From IMG/VR virus record IMGVR_UViG_3300021605_000004, positions 1-64,000 of that record: a DNA stretch of 64,000 bases; one strand, written 5' to 3'. The translations under genes and the position numbers were made by a program. The notes under the pieces are model-generated. The model was not told the origin of the DNA and made no database searches. It saw only the letters and a list, made by a program, of their open reading frames with translations. Source of the stretch: a virus. Positions 8,226-16,623 of this stretch are shown piece after piece. How positions within the stretch are numbered: position 1 is the first letter of the stretch; each line of letters begins with the position of its first letter.

Positions 8226-9402
8226 GCGCGTTTTCTTCCTTGCCGATACGGATATATTTGCGGAATGATTCGTCTGTTTTCCAACCGCCAACCATCATTA
8301 TAGCCTTCTGAGGTATCCCGGCCTTGAGCATATTGCTGGCCGCACTGCGCCTCATTGTGTGACTGGACACCAATTCATACTTATTAACCACCGTCGTTAC
8401 CAGCTTACCGCCTTTAGTCTTTGTCACCTGAACATTGTCAGTTATCCCGGCTTTCTTTGCGATAGCCTTTAACGCTTTATTGGTGGACTGATTCGACGGA
8501 GCTGGTGGCAGTCCGTCCGGGTTATCCTCCAGTATTTGTTTGACGACCCAATGCAGCGGTACAACCACATCCTCGCCGGTCTTCTGGTTCTTATCCCACA
8601 TCAGGCCATCACGGACGCTGTTGGGCGTAATCTTTGAACTGTCACTAAACCTCAGTGCCGTGAATGCAGCGATCATGTTCCTGTCGCGGACGATGGACTG
8701 TTTCTTAGGCAGGTTAATCACGTACATCTTCAGCAGCTCATGTACCGTCAGGTATATTGTGAACGCATCCTCTCTTGGCTTGGTGTATGCTCCACCTTTA
8801 TAATCGGTGTTGCGGTGTAGTCCCTGGTCTTTCGCCACGGTCATTAATTCACGTATCACTCCGACATTCTTGCCGATATAATTTATCCCGGCGCCTATGG
8901 TTCCGTCGGCCATTTTAGTACGCTCCAAATACGCTTGGTATTTCTTAAACCATTCATCGTTGATATCGCCAAAGTCTTTTGGGCCATTGTACCCTTTAAG
9001 CAGTTTTAATATCGACCGGTACACCTCAATGGATCCTTCCGGCCGGTATTCAGCACACTCAACAATAAACCGTTCAATGAACTGGACGAACGTTTCCTTT
9101 TTGCCGCCATTTTTTATATCCCGTTCGATGGCTGTCTTTAGGACATTAGGCGTTATATTTGCAAAGTCGGCTTTGAGTGACAGGTGAACCTCCCTGGCGC
9201 GTGACTTTAACCGTTCAAGGTAAGTTGTCAGAGTGGCCGCTGAAGGAGCATTGGACCGTGGGAGTTGTTTTGCCTTGTTCCAGTTATCCGGGTGGATAGT
9301 TTCGCCGGTGGATATCTTAACACGTCTGCCGTTCATATAGCAGGTTAAGAAAATAAGCGTCTCGGACTTGGCCGATGGCGACTTTAAGGTATAGGTAAAC
9401 AT
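8188..9402 (-). CDS. int: Tyrosine-type integrase
   Basis: A 404-aa phage integrase of the Bacteroidota type: an N-terminal arm-binding domain, a SAM-like core-binding domain (about 100-200) and a C-terminal catalytic domain. The catalytic set is visible as R251 (TALRFSD), H348 and R351 (HTMRR), W374 (GGWKTDE, replacing the second His) and Y383 (FRKYIRI). The start at 9402 is preferred over 9501 because a TATCTTTG box lies at 9423-9430. It catalyses site-specific integration and excision. The probable attP lies just upstream. Confidence 0.93.
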   Translation of the reverse strand: MFTYTLKSPSAKSETLIFLTCYMNGRRVKISTGETIHPDNWNKAKQLPRSNAPSAATLTTYLERLKSRAREVHLSLKADFANITPNVLKTAIERDIKNGGKKETFVQFIERFIVECAEYRPEGSIEVYRSILKLLKGYNGPKDFGDINDEWFKKYQAYLERTKMADGTIGAGINYIGKNVGVIRELMTVAKDQGLHRNTDYKGGAYTKPREDAFTIYLTVHELLKMYVINLPKKQSIVRDRNMIAAFTALRFSDSSKITPNSVRDGLMWDKNQKTGEDVVVPLHWVVKQILEDNPDGLPPAPSNQSTNKALKAIAKKAGITDNVQVTKTKGGKLVTTVVNKYELVSSHTMRRSAASNMLKAGIPQKAIMMVGGWKTDESFRKYIRIGKEENALMIQDHSYFQEG

Positions 9403-9422
9403 AGCTGATGAATTGGTTGATG

Positions 9423-9430
9423 CAAAGATA
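9423..9430 (-). promoter_or_regulatory. Integrase promoter -7 box (TATCTTTG)
   Basis: A perfect TAnnTTTG box on the minus strand, about 20 nt upstream of the integrase ATG at 9402. The nearest TTTG is 22 nt further up, a slightly long spacing. Confidence 0.5.
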
Positions 9431-9703
9431 CAACGGATTCTCGCCTTTTTTACAAATTCAAATAAATATTTTTCTATGCCAGTGGTGATAAGGCTTTCCA
9501 AATATCAGAAACTGCAAAGTAAAAGGACTCAGGTGCGGAGTTGGATGCGGTTAGAGGTGCGGTTTTTAGAAAGAATTTGACATATTTATCATATCGCATA
9601 TATGATGTTCGTAGAAATTGAGCCTCAAATATATAGAACTTACAATAAAAAAAGCCTCTGATATAATATAACACAATAAAAAATGAAAATCATATATTTC
9701 TTC

Positions 9704-9721
9704 CAATCCCTGTCTCTCCGC
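9704..9721 (+). other. attP: attP core candidate: 3' end of a tRNA-Ser gene
   Basis: CAATCCCTGTCTCTCCGC reads as the end of a tRNA T-loop (CAAT), the 3' T-stem CCCTG, the acceptor strand TCTCTCC, and discriminator G. The acceptor would pair with GGAGAGA, the usual 5' end of tRNA-Ser. No upstream tRNA part is present, so this is a fragment, as carried by phages integrating at tRNA 3' ends. It lies about 300 bp from the integrase start. Confidence 0.6.
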
Positions 9722-9734
9722 ATTATATACGCTG

Positions 9735-9767
9735 AAGGCCCTGTAAACACTAACGTTTCAGGGCCTT
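9735..9767 (+). terminator. Intrinsic terminator next to att core
   Basis: Stem aaggccctg (9735-9743) pairs with cagggcctt (9759-9767) across a 15-nt loop and runs into a short T-rich tail. It may be part of the captured host tRNA 3' region. Confidence 0.65.
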
Positions 9768-9802
9768 TTGATTTTCATAGGTGCGGTTGTAGGTGCGTAT
9801 GC

Positions 9803-11134
9803 CTATCTAAGTTGCCGCCAATAAATCCCGTCAATAATGAATTTCGAGCTGACACCATCTGCAAGTGCAATACTGGACACTTCGCCACCAGCCTTATTGA
9901 TAAAGGACGGGTCGGATGCGTTCTTTAATACTGTCGTTCCGTTGGCTCCAACGTTATTGATCTCAACGACTTGGCCTTCTTCCATTGTTGATATCAACGG
10001 CAAGGTAAGGTTGATTGCCCCGCCCTGGCTGTCGGAGGTATGTGCTTTTTTCAGCGTAGTTGATGTCAATACCGTAGTGGTAAGTATTTTACTCCACGAC
10101 ACGACATTTCCAATAGCACTTATCTGTGTTTGCAAATTGCTTGTGGCACCGGAAAGGTAATTAATCTCCGCCGCTGTTGCTTCCACGGCCACTCCGTTAA
10201 TCTTCGGTGCAATAATGTCCAGTTCATCTATCTGTTTATTGGCATCCAGTACGATTGACTTGGACGCCTCGGCTGTTCCGGCTGTAACATCAATGAATGA
10301 CAACTTATCAGAGTTTACTGTTCCGGCCTCGATAAATCCGCTTGCATTAAGCACCGGGATTTTGGATGCCGTCAAAGCTGCAAGCTGAGTCATCAGGATA
10401 GCGGCAGTATCCGATAAATGTGATGCAACAATTTCTTTGGCCTTTATCATGGCGGCCAGAATCTTTGACGCTCCAATGGCGAACACTCCGGCTGCGGACA
10501 TGGTAACGTCACCAGATATAGCCACTGATTTAACATCCGTTCCATCACCCACAAGCACTTGTGCCGATGTTTTAGCTGATAATTCGACAGGTAAGTTTGT
10601 TGCACCTCCAACAATGATACTGCCACGTGTGATATCAACCAGTTTGGCTAACGTCACTGCCTTGGCTTCTATTTTAGCTGTCGATACGCCAAGGTCCTTG
10701 ATGATAATTTCTCCAGTTGTGGTGTCTATGCCTAAAGTTGTATCGTCAACGATTGACTCGTGTAATGCCTCTGCTTTAATAAAAGGAAGGCTGTCTACGG
10801 ACGGAAGGATAAAAACAGACCACGCTGAATTATGGTATTCGCACCATATCTTTGACTTTTTTGCCAACCATGAATAAGGAACTTTGACACCAAACACAGC
10901 CAATGAAAAATCTCCAAATCTCGAATCGGCAGTTGTGGTAATAACCACACCCTCATAATCAATCAAAACCACCATTCCTTCCTTTGGAGTTCCGGTTGGA
11001 TCTATTGTACAGTTTGCCGAAATTGCTTTGGCTCCATATATTTTATATTGGGACACCCTTGACTCCAGTGTTAACAAGACAGGAAAGGATGCGGTGGCAA
11101 GGTTTATGGGGCAAATACTATTGATTTTTGACAT
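9803..11134 (-). CDS. Tail fibre / structural protein
   Basis: A 443-aa protein. The N-terminal third (residues 1-130) looks like a compact beta domain. The middle is Ala/Thr/Val-rich, with repeated TSAQVLVGDGTDVKSVAISG-type stretches seen in phage fibres and their distal parts. The C-terminus (INLTLPLISTMEEGQVVEIN then GIYWRQLR) resembles the common fibre cap that holds a short beta-prism. It has its own late-type promoter and is the last gene of the late block before the attachment region. Confidence 0.7.
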   Translation of the reverse strand: MSKINSICPINLATASFPVLLTLESRVSQYKIYGAKAISANCTIDPTGTPKEGMVVLIDYEGVVITTTADSRFGDFSLAVFGVKVPYSWLAKKSKIWCEYHNSAWSVFILPSVDSLPFIKAEALHESIVDDTTLGIDTTTGEIIIKDLGVSTAKIEAKAVTLAKLVDITRGSIIVGGATNLPVELSAKTSAQVLVGDGTDVKSVAISGDVTMSAAGVFAIGASKILAAMIKAKEIVASHLSDTAAILMTQLAALTASKIPVLNASGFIEAGTVNSDKLSFIDVTAGTAEASKSIVLDANKQIDELDIIAPKINGVAVEATAAEINYLSGATSNLQTQISAIGNVVSWSKILTTTVLTSTTLKKAHTSDSQGGAINLTLPLISTMEEGQVVEINNVGANGTTVLKNASDPSFINKAGGEVSSIALADGVSSKFIIDGIYWRQLR

Positions 11135-11150
11135 CGTAATATGTTTTGTA

Positions 11151-11181
11151 CAAATATAATCTTCGGTTAAAGGATTTTCAA
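11151..11181 (-). promoter_or_regulatory. Late-type promoter, TTG-N20-TATATTTG
   Basis: Minus strand: TTG (11179-11181), exactly 20 nt, TATATTTG (11151-11158). The expected start lies about 10 nt upstream of the ATG at 11134. Confidence 0.7.
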
Positions 11182-11798
11182 CGTATATTGAATAGGATCA
11201 TGGCCTCGGCTACCGGAGTGCTGATTGTCCAGTTATATCCTGCACCAAGTCCTATGCCCCACCGATCTTTGAAGGTGTATATCGCGCCCAGGCTTGCGGC
11301 ACTCACTTTAATCGGCGATAAGTCCACTGTCGGCTTGCCATACAGCCAGATGTGCGACTTGGTACCATATACCAGTTTTGGTAGGCATGTGTCGATATGC
11401 GTTGTTACTGTGATGATTTCTTTAGGACTCACTACTTCCTTAAATTGGATCTCAGCCTGACAGTCCTTTACGTTAATGGCATAATGGATCCGTCCGCTTC
11501 CGGCCGCATTGGTGAACTTGTAGGTATCTTCGAACCACGCCTGACAATATTTTACGGTCGTGTCATGGATGGTAATTACTTTTTCCTTTGGTCTAAGCCA
11601 AGTGGTGTCGTAAATATATATGGTGTCGTGAACCGTGTCGCTTGTTTTAGGCGCTGTCAGGCAGGCTTCGTACAATAATTGTAACTGCTCTGCCGATTTC
11701 TTATAATCAGCCCTCTGGCAACCCTGCTGAATGCACAGGGCTACCAATAGGCCAATTACTACACAGGCTGCAATGAGCCAGGTTAAGGGATTTTTCAT
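11178..11798 (-). CDS. Membrane-anchored, spanin-like lysis protein (DUF6808-like)
   Basis: A 206-aa protein with an N-terminal transmembrane helix (WLIAACVVIGLLVALCI), then an extracytoplasmic part. The VHDTIYIYDTTWLRPKEKVI and ITVTTHIDTCLPK segments are typical of a Bacteroidota phage family next to lysis genes. The C-terminal portion (GIGLGAGYNW, ending in ILFNIR) resembles an outer-membrane-type beta end. Position directly after a holin-like gene and an endolysin suggests an envelope-spanning lysis role. No classical Rz/Rz1 pair is seen. Confidence 0.6.
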   Translation of the reverse strand: MKNPLTWLIAACVVIGLLVALCIQQGCQRADYKKSAEQLQLLYEACLTAPKTSDTVHDTIYIYDTTWLRPKEKVITIHDTTVKYCQAWFEDTYKFTNAAGSGRIHYAINVKDCQAEIQFKEVVSPKEIITVTTHIDTCLPKLVYGTKSHIWLYGKPTVDLSPIKVSAASLGAIYTFKDRWGIGLGAGYNWTISTPVAEAMILFNIR

Positions 11799-11980
11799 TT
11801 ACCTGTTTTGTTACCGTCCTTTGCGACGATAAAGCCAAGTCCTGTAAGGATTGCTACGATGGTAGCAAAAATTTCAGGTGAGATTTTGCCAGCCAACTGT
11901 AACGTTGTGGCAACAAAAAGCAGAAGGCCGCCAAGACTTGTCTTCCATGATCCAAGGATTACTGCCCAGATTTCTTTCAT
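11795..11980 (-). CDS. Holin-like small membrane protein
   Basis: A 61-aa protein with two hydrophobic segments (SLGGLLLFVATTLQLAG and IFATIVAILTGLGFIVA) and a charged DGNKTGK tail. It sits between the endolysin and the spanin-like gene, overlapping the latter by 4 nt. Size, topology and place fit a class II-like holin. Confidence 0.7.
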   Translation of the reverse strand: MKEIWAVILGSWKTSLGGLLLFVATTLQLAGKISPEIFATIVAILTGLGFIVAKDGNKTGK

Positions 11981-11993
11981 AATGTTTGTTGTT

Positions 11994-12515
11994 TTAAGGT
12001 TTAAATTGAAAGTCGTTTAGTCTGTTGATCCATCCTTTTTCGAATTTCTTCTGGGATGGTTTTTCTTTAATAATATTCTTAATAAAGGCAAGCCGCGCGT
12101 TATAAATCTTCATATGAAAATCAGCTTGATTCTGGGCGTTTACAGCGGCTACCGTGTTTGGCCCTGCTATCCCATCATCCGGGAGCAATAACAGCCTCTG
12201 AGGTATCTTTATGCCCCACTTTCCGCTGCACCACAACCAATCCACAAGGATATTGGCCACGGACTGATTGGTGATATAGTCGGCCATCCACCGGTCCCAA
12301 TAGAACTTCTTTAAAACAGTAGTAGCGTCTTGAACAGATAACAGTTTAATATCGTCGTGGTCAATGTCCCCGTCGCCGTCTTTATCGTATCCAACCGCCA
12401 TCCATGTGGATAATGTAACGCCCATGTTTGTAGCACCACCTTTATCATCATGATCCTCAACATAACCGCCTTCCCATTTAAGCATGATCGGGGTAAGAAG
12501 TTCGACTTTTGCCAT
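11994..12515 (-). CDS. Endolysin, GH108-type muramidase
   Basis: A 173-aa protein with the family N-terminus LKWEGGYVEDHDDKGGATNM, where Glu15 is the expected catalytic residue. The internal KFYWDRW segment and a C-terminal peptidoglycan-binding-like half (PDDGIAGPNTVAAVN) also fit. It has an insert (DGDGDIDHDDIKLLS) that resembles a Ca-binding loop. It hydrolyses peptidoglycan at lysis. There is no signal peptide, so it presumably depends on the holin. Confidence 0.88.
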   Translation of the reverse strand: MAKVELLTPIMLKWEGGYVEDHDDKGGATNMGVTLSTWMAVGYDKDGDGDIDHDDIKLLSVQDATTVLKKFYWDRWMADYITNQSVANILVDWLWCSGKWGIKIPQRLLLLPDDGIAGPNTVAAVNAQNQADFHMKIYNARLAFIKNIIKEKPSQKKFEKGWINRLNDFQFKP

Positions 12516-12576
12516 TATTCTGTTCTAAATTCAGATGTAGGTTGACCGTGTTTTCTCGTACAGTCGTTATGGTTTA

Positions 12577-12900
12577 TCATCTCTTAGCTTTTAATGTTGC
12601 ATTAACCCTGCCCAATTTTGCTTTGACGCTGTCATGGTCCGCTTCGTTTTTCTCTGCAAATTTTGTCAGTACGGTTTTGATATCCTTTACGTCGTCACGC
12701 ATCATCTTCCATGCCTCCTTACCAATCAACTGCGACTCTATGCTTTCAATCTGTTTCTGGTTGGCCTCAACTGTCTTTTTAATCCCGGCGTTCTCTGAGT
12801 ACAGGGTTACGTTCCCAATGATCATGGCGACGATTAATGAACCTATGAGCGTTATCACGAAGTTATTTTCAAGCCAGGAGGTCAGTTTCTTGGTAGTCAT
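12577..12900 (-). CDS. Membrane-anchored coiled-coil protein, lysis-cluster
   Basis: A 107-aa protein with a transmembrane helix at about 15-32 (VITLIGSLIVAMIIGNVTL). A long coiled coil follows (VEANQKQIESIESQL and onward). The topology resembles i-spanins or hemolysin-XhlA-like proteins. It lies directly upstream of the endolysin. Function is inferred from context. Confidence 0.6.
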   Translation of the reverse strand: MTTKKLTSWLENNFVITLIGSLIVAMIIGNVTLYSENAGIKKTVEANQKQIESIESQLIGKEAWKMMRDDVKDIKTVLTKFAEKNEADHDSVKAKLGRVNATLKAKR

Positions 12901-12905
12901 CTATT

Positions 12906-13334
12906 TTATCTGTTAAGGAATATTAAACATAGTATTGCCGCTATCGGGACTAAACCCTGAATTATCCAGTAAATATATATGTTGCTTAACGCTTTGTCAA
13001 TCATAGAGGATGTGCCGGTAGAAACTGAGCCTTTGTAATACCATGGCAGGCTTCGTGACAGGTTCAGGATGGTGTTCCAACCGGTCCAGGCAAGGAACAC
13101 GAACACGAACACCAACCATAGCTTACTCCACTGTAGCGGCCACAGGTAAATAAATGAGATCGGGAACACGGCAAACCTGAGTATCGTCGTCCATGTGTGA
13201 CGGAACTGGTCCCACTTCTTCGCTCTTGGCATGTCGCCAAGTGCCAGTTTATCCTTCATGGCCAGGACTGAACCCTCCAGGATTGACAAATACAACAAGA
13301 GGATAACCGCCGTAACTACATATAACGTCGTCAT
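12906..13334 (-). CDS. Polytopic membrane protein, unknown
   Basis: A 142-aa protein with about four hydrophobic segments (residues 3-20, 51-66, 70-85, 120-140). It is coupled to the upstream secreted protein by a 4-nt overlap. It could be an alternative holin or an envelope-modifying protein of the lysis region. No family is recognised. Confidence 0.6.
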   Translation of the reverse strand: MTTLYVVTAVILLLYLSILEGSVLAMKDKLALGDMPRAKKWDQFRHTWTTILRFAVFPISFIYLWPLQWSKLWLVFVFVFLAWTGWNTILNLSRSLPWYYKGSVSTGTSSMIDKALSNIYIYWIIQGLVPIAAILCLIFLNR

Positions 13335-13579
13335 TTGGCTGGCTTTTTAGGTGTCTGTTCGTCCTTCAGTATAGCCACCATTTGTATCGCTCCTTCAAGC
13401 GTTTGAAGTTGTTTCTGGCACTGCTGAAGTTGCTTTGTTAACGTGTCGGCTTTCTGTGCTACTTTGTTGTAATTGTCGATTAAGCCTTTGAGCTTTGAAT
13501 TGAGATAGTTCGTGTCGGCTTTCTGAGCGTTACAGAGTGTAACGGTAAAGACGAATAGGATAATGATTGCTTTTTTCAT
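13331..13579 (-). CDS. Secreted coiled-coil protein, lysis-cluster
   Basis: An 82-aa protein with a Sec signal peptide (MKKAIIILFVFTVTLCNAQ). Residues 25-75 form a coiled coil with heptad leucines (LKGLIDNYNKVAQKADTLTK). The signal plus short periplasmic helix resembles a periplasmic spanin component, but there is no lipobox Cys in the usual place. It follows the large fibre gene. Confidence 0.6.
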   Translation of the reverse strand: MKKAIIILFVFTVTLCNAQKADTNYLNSKLKGLIDNYNKVAQKADTLTKQLQQCQKQLQTLEGAIQMVAILKDEQTPKKPAK

Positions 13580-13603
13580 ATGGTTTTGTTTTATGGTTTA
13601 TAA

Positions 13604-16600
13604 TTAAAATGCCTCATCTATTGCATATACAATTTCTATTATCATGTGACCGTTTGAATCACTCATGCCATTTTTAATCTTAATCTGACTTGTACCCACC
13701 TGTCCTATCAAATCAAGATACTTGTCAACATCACCCAATATAACATCAGAAGTGCAGTCAGACAGCAGGGTTATTTTCCCATATTGGTCAAAGCGAAAAC
13801 GAGCAAATGTACCTCCCTCCCCCTCAGCAGGACTAAACATTGAAATAGTTCCCCATCCATGCGCCCAAGGGAAGAAAGTAATCGAAGCACCATAAGCAAG
13901 ATAAATATTGGAATGATATACCTTAACCCCTTTCCATGTTGAAATAGAATCTCTGGATTCAATGGTTCTGTTTACCCGTAGTGAATCAGAAATAATTACA
14001 GGCTTGGTTGCTCTTTGTATCGCCTTGCCCCCTGAATACATCCATGGAAATTTAGTTGAATCAGAAGCATTGTAAGCAGTAAACCACTCCATCACTTTAT
14101 CTCCAACAGGAGTTTTCATCACAAGACATTGCCCTGCTGTTCCTGCTGAAGAAGGAAGGGTGTATGCTGTTGCTCCTACGGTTACCGCCCCCCCAAACGT
14201 GCCATTCCCCGAAGCATCCACACCGAACCTCTGTGTTAATGTAGCGGTTGCTCCCGCTGAACCTGCGGGGGCCGTATGCCAAAGTAATCCATTTGCGTTT
14301 ATCTGAATCATTGACGATATTCCTGCGTTTGTTGCTCTGTATTTGTAAGTTGTTCCGTTGTAATACAGGTTACTGCCGATTGTCTGAGTGCCTACGGCGT
14401 GGCTCTGCAATTCCAGCGCACCGGCTACGATGCTGGAATTGGTAGTCGATCCCGGAGTTGTTAAATATGCAGCAGTAGGTGAGGTTGTTCCTATGCCTAC
14501 TGAACCTTTCAATAAAGTAGTAGTGACATTATCATTGCCTAATACTACTTGATTACTCTGTAATACTTTAGCATTATATCCTATTGCTGTTCCATTGGTT
14601 AATACTGATTCATTTTGCTTACTGGCATAATTACCTAACAAGGTCATGTAGGTATCACTGACTGATTTCTCTGCTGTATTCTCTGCTCCAATACCTGAAT
14701 AGAATCCTGAGAATAGGTTATTGACACCATCTACATTGTAGTAGCCAGCTTGCAGACCATTGAAGGTGTTGTTGCTGCCTGTGGTGTTGGAGACGCCAGC
14801 TCGATAACCATTGAAGGTGTTGGAGAAGCCTGTGGTGTTGGAGTAGCCAGCTTGATAACCATTGAAGGTGTTGGAGAAGCCTGTGGTGTTGGAGTAGCCA
14901 GCTTGATAACCATTGAAGGTGTTGGAACTTCCTGTGGTGTTGGAGTAGCCAGCTTGATAACCATTGAAGGTGTTGAAGTAGCCTGTGGTGTTGGAGAAGC
15001 CAGCATCCATACCATTGAAGGTGTTGTAGTAGCCTGTGGTGTTGGAGACGCCAGCATACATACCATTGAAGGTGTTGTAGTAGCCTGTGGTGTTGTTGTA
15101 GCCAGCATACATACCATTGAAGGTGTTGTAGCTGCCTGTGGTGTTGGAGAAGCCAGCTTGATAACCATTGAAGGTGTTGAAGTAGCCTGTGGTGTTGGAG
15201 AAGCCAGCTCGATAACCATTGAAGGTGTTGTAACTTCCTTTATAAGTTGCTCCTACTTCACCTATTGAACTCTGTCCACCACCACCAATGAATAAGTTGT
15301 ATCCATCTGAGTTGGCTCCTTTATATCCACTTATTTCTACCGCCGTTCCGTCATTAATTATCTGCTTTCTCAGATATGTATTCTGCTGCGCCAAGTAAGC
15401 AATACCCGAACTATCTGCGATGTATTTTGGGTCAGATTCTGTAGTCAGATAGTCTTTGGATTGGTATTTCGTTTGGATTTTGGTAAGAGTGTCAGGCCAC
15501 ATCACAGCCTTGGTTAATGAATCCTGCAACACATCAAGCAATGCCCGATTACTATGAGTTATTGCTGTTTTTTCAGCATCCGTGACGTACCGCTTGTTTA
15601 TGTAATCAGGTACGTGGTCAGTCGTTAGTGACACCACTCCCTGCTGATTGTTCACTGACACCACGTTATCCGTACCGACTGAACGCTCCCAGTTCGTGCC
15701 GTTATGGATGCAGAAGTCACCGGCGTAAAAGATAATGTCGCCAGATCCTAAATTAACCGTGTCCCCCACTGATACTACATATACCCATCCATTTATTCCA
15801 GTATTGTCTGCTAATGTAGGTGTGTTTGTATGAGCATCCCATATCCCCTTATAAATCATAAGGACAGCCGGAAGTTGAGAATAGGGGACTTTACCACCAT
15901 TATCTAACGTAGCTACCCCGTTATTAGCTGCACGTTGTATTAATGGTATATACGTAGAGGTTGCTCTTGTCTGACCTAAGAGAACTGATGTGGTATCTCC
16001 CCTTGCAAGATAATCGTGACTTGCCCTTGTTCTTGAAAGTAATACGTTTGCTGTATCAGATCTACGATATCGATTATTAAGGGTATCTTGTAATGAAGGA
16101 TAAAATGTAGAAATAGTTGGTTTATCAGTAAGGGAATTATACGACTTTTCATCCAGTGTCGATAACGAGTCGTGATTATTCAGATTGCGCTTTAACGCGA
16201 GCCGACTGTTCAGGTAGGTTAATGTAATAGCGTTTCTGACCGTGTTACTGTCAGATTTCTGAAATGATCCTGAGTCTGTCGATGCAATAGTCCACGTCCT
16301 GTCGTGTTTGAGGTTCTGTGTCACCCCGTTAATTGTCAGTTCCGTTACAGCATACGCAAAGGTGCTGTCCGATACACTTGACGGAGTGCCGATGACCTTG
16401 TACCATAAACTGTCAAGGACAGTCTGCATGGACTGTCCTATCTGAGTGGCATGGGTTAATGCAAGCAGCGTTGAGTCGGTGCTTATCCGTATCAACTGCT
16501 TTGGATAATACTTCTCCTTGAATAATGACGATGCTGAGTCCATCCTTACGATAGTCTCTTTTACCTGTGCGCCTGCCGATACTGAAACCAGTACCAGCAG

Positions 16601-16621
16601 TGCAATCAAAAGTTTCTTCAT
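13604..16621 (-). CDS. Large repeat-containing fibre protein with signal peptide
   Basis: A 1005-aa protein. It begins with a clear Sec signal (MKKLLIALLVLVSVSAGAQ). Residues about 20-440 hold Ser/Thr/Leu-rich fibre-like segments. Then come ten 17-residue repeats of the NTFNGYQAGYSNTTG type, as in beta-roll stalks. A distal domain (residues 640-1005) ends ...IKNGMSDSNGHMIIE. The repeats match Bacteroidota surface and phage fibre proteins. Its place beside the lysis and capsid genes argues for a virion fibre, but the export signal is unexpected for a virion protein assembled in the cytoplasm. Confidence 0.75.
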   Translation of the reverse strand: MKKLLIALLVLVSVSAGAQVKETIVRMDSASSLFKEKYYPKQLIRISTDSTLLALTHATQIGQSMQTVLDSLWYKVIGTPSSVSDSTFAYAVTELTINGVTQNLKHDRTWTIASTDSGSFQKSDSNTVRNAITLTYLNSRLALKRNLNNHDSLSTLDEKSYNSLTDKPTISTFYPSLQDTLNNRYRRSDTANVLLSRTRASHDYLARGDTTSVLLGQTRATSTYIPLIQRAANNGVATLDNGGKVPYSQLPAVLMIYKGIWDAHTNTPTLADNTGINGWVYVVSVGDTVNLGSGDIIFYAGDFCIHNGTNWERSVGTDNVVSVNNQQGVVSLTTDHVPDYINKRYVTDAEKTAITHSNRALLDVLQDSLTKAVMWPDTLTKIQTKYQSKDYLTTESDPKYIADSSGIAYLAQQNTYLRKQIINDGTAVEISGYKGANSDGYNLFIGGGGQSSIGEVGATYKGSYNTFNGYRAGFSNTTGYFNTFNGYQAGFSNTTGSYNTFNGMYAGYNNTTGYYNTFNGMYAGVSNTTGYYNTFNGMDAGFSNTTGYFNTFNGYQAGYSNTTGSSNTFNGYQAGYSNTTGFSNTFNGYQAGYSNTTGFSNTFNGYRAGVSNTTGSNNTFNGLQAGYYNVDGVNNLFSGFYSGIGAENTAEKSVSDTYMTLLGNYASKQNESVLTNGTAIGYNAKVLQSNQVVLGNDNVTTTLLKGSVGIGTTSPTAAYLTTPGSTTNSSIVAGALELQSHAVGTQTIGSNLYYNGTTYKYRATNAGISSMIQINANGLLWHTAPAGSAGATATLTQRFGVDASGNGTFGGAVTVGATAYTLPSSAGTAGQCLVMKTPVGDKVMEWFTAYNASDSTKFPWMYSGGKAIQRATKPVIISDSLRVNRTIESRDSISTWKGVKVYHSNIYLAYGASITFFPWAHGWGTISMFSPAEGEGGTFARFRFDQYGKITLLSDCTSDVILGDVDKYLDLIGQVGTSQIKIKNGMSDSNGHMIIEIVYAIDEAF
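14720..15229 (-). repeat. Ten tandem 51-bp repeats in fibre gene
   Basis: The unit encodes NTFNGxxAGxxNTTGxx (17 residues). The array is exactly 510 bp. Nucleotide identity between units is very high outside three variable codon pairs, so unequal recombination can change the copy number. Confidence 0.9.
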
Positions 16622-16623
16622 AT

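Larger units (their letters stand above)
9531..9798. repeat. aggtgcgg direct repeats flanking the attachment core (arm-site candidates)
   Basis: Octamers aggtgcgg or one-base variants occur at 9531, 9543 and 9555, and again at 9779 and 9791. Spacing is exactly 12 bp within each cluster. The clusters flank the tRNA-like core in the otherwise gene-free 9403-9802 region. This is the layout expected for integrase arm-type sites, but the function is inferred. Confidence 0.55.

Noticed and set aside
9474-9674. 66-aa open frame upstream of the integrase
   Set aside because: It crosses the integrase promoter and the arm-site repeats, and has no coding character.
14731-15268. Repeat-containing open frames on both strands within the fibre array
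   Set aside because: They are shadows of the 51-bp repeats; the signal-peptide fibre gene is continuous through them.
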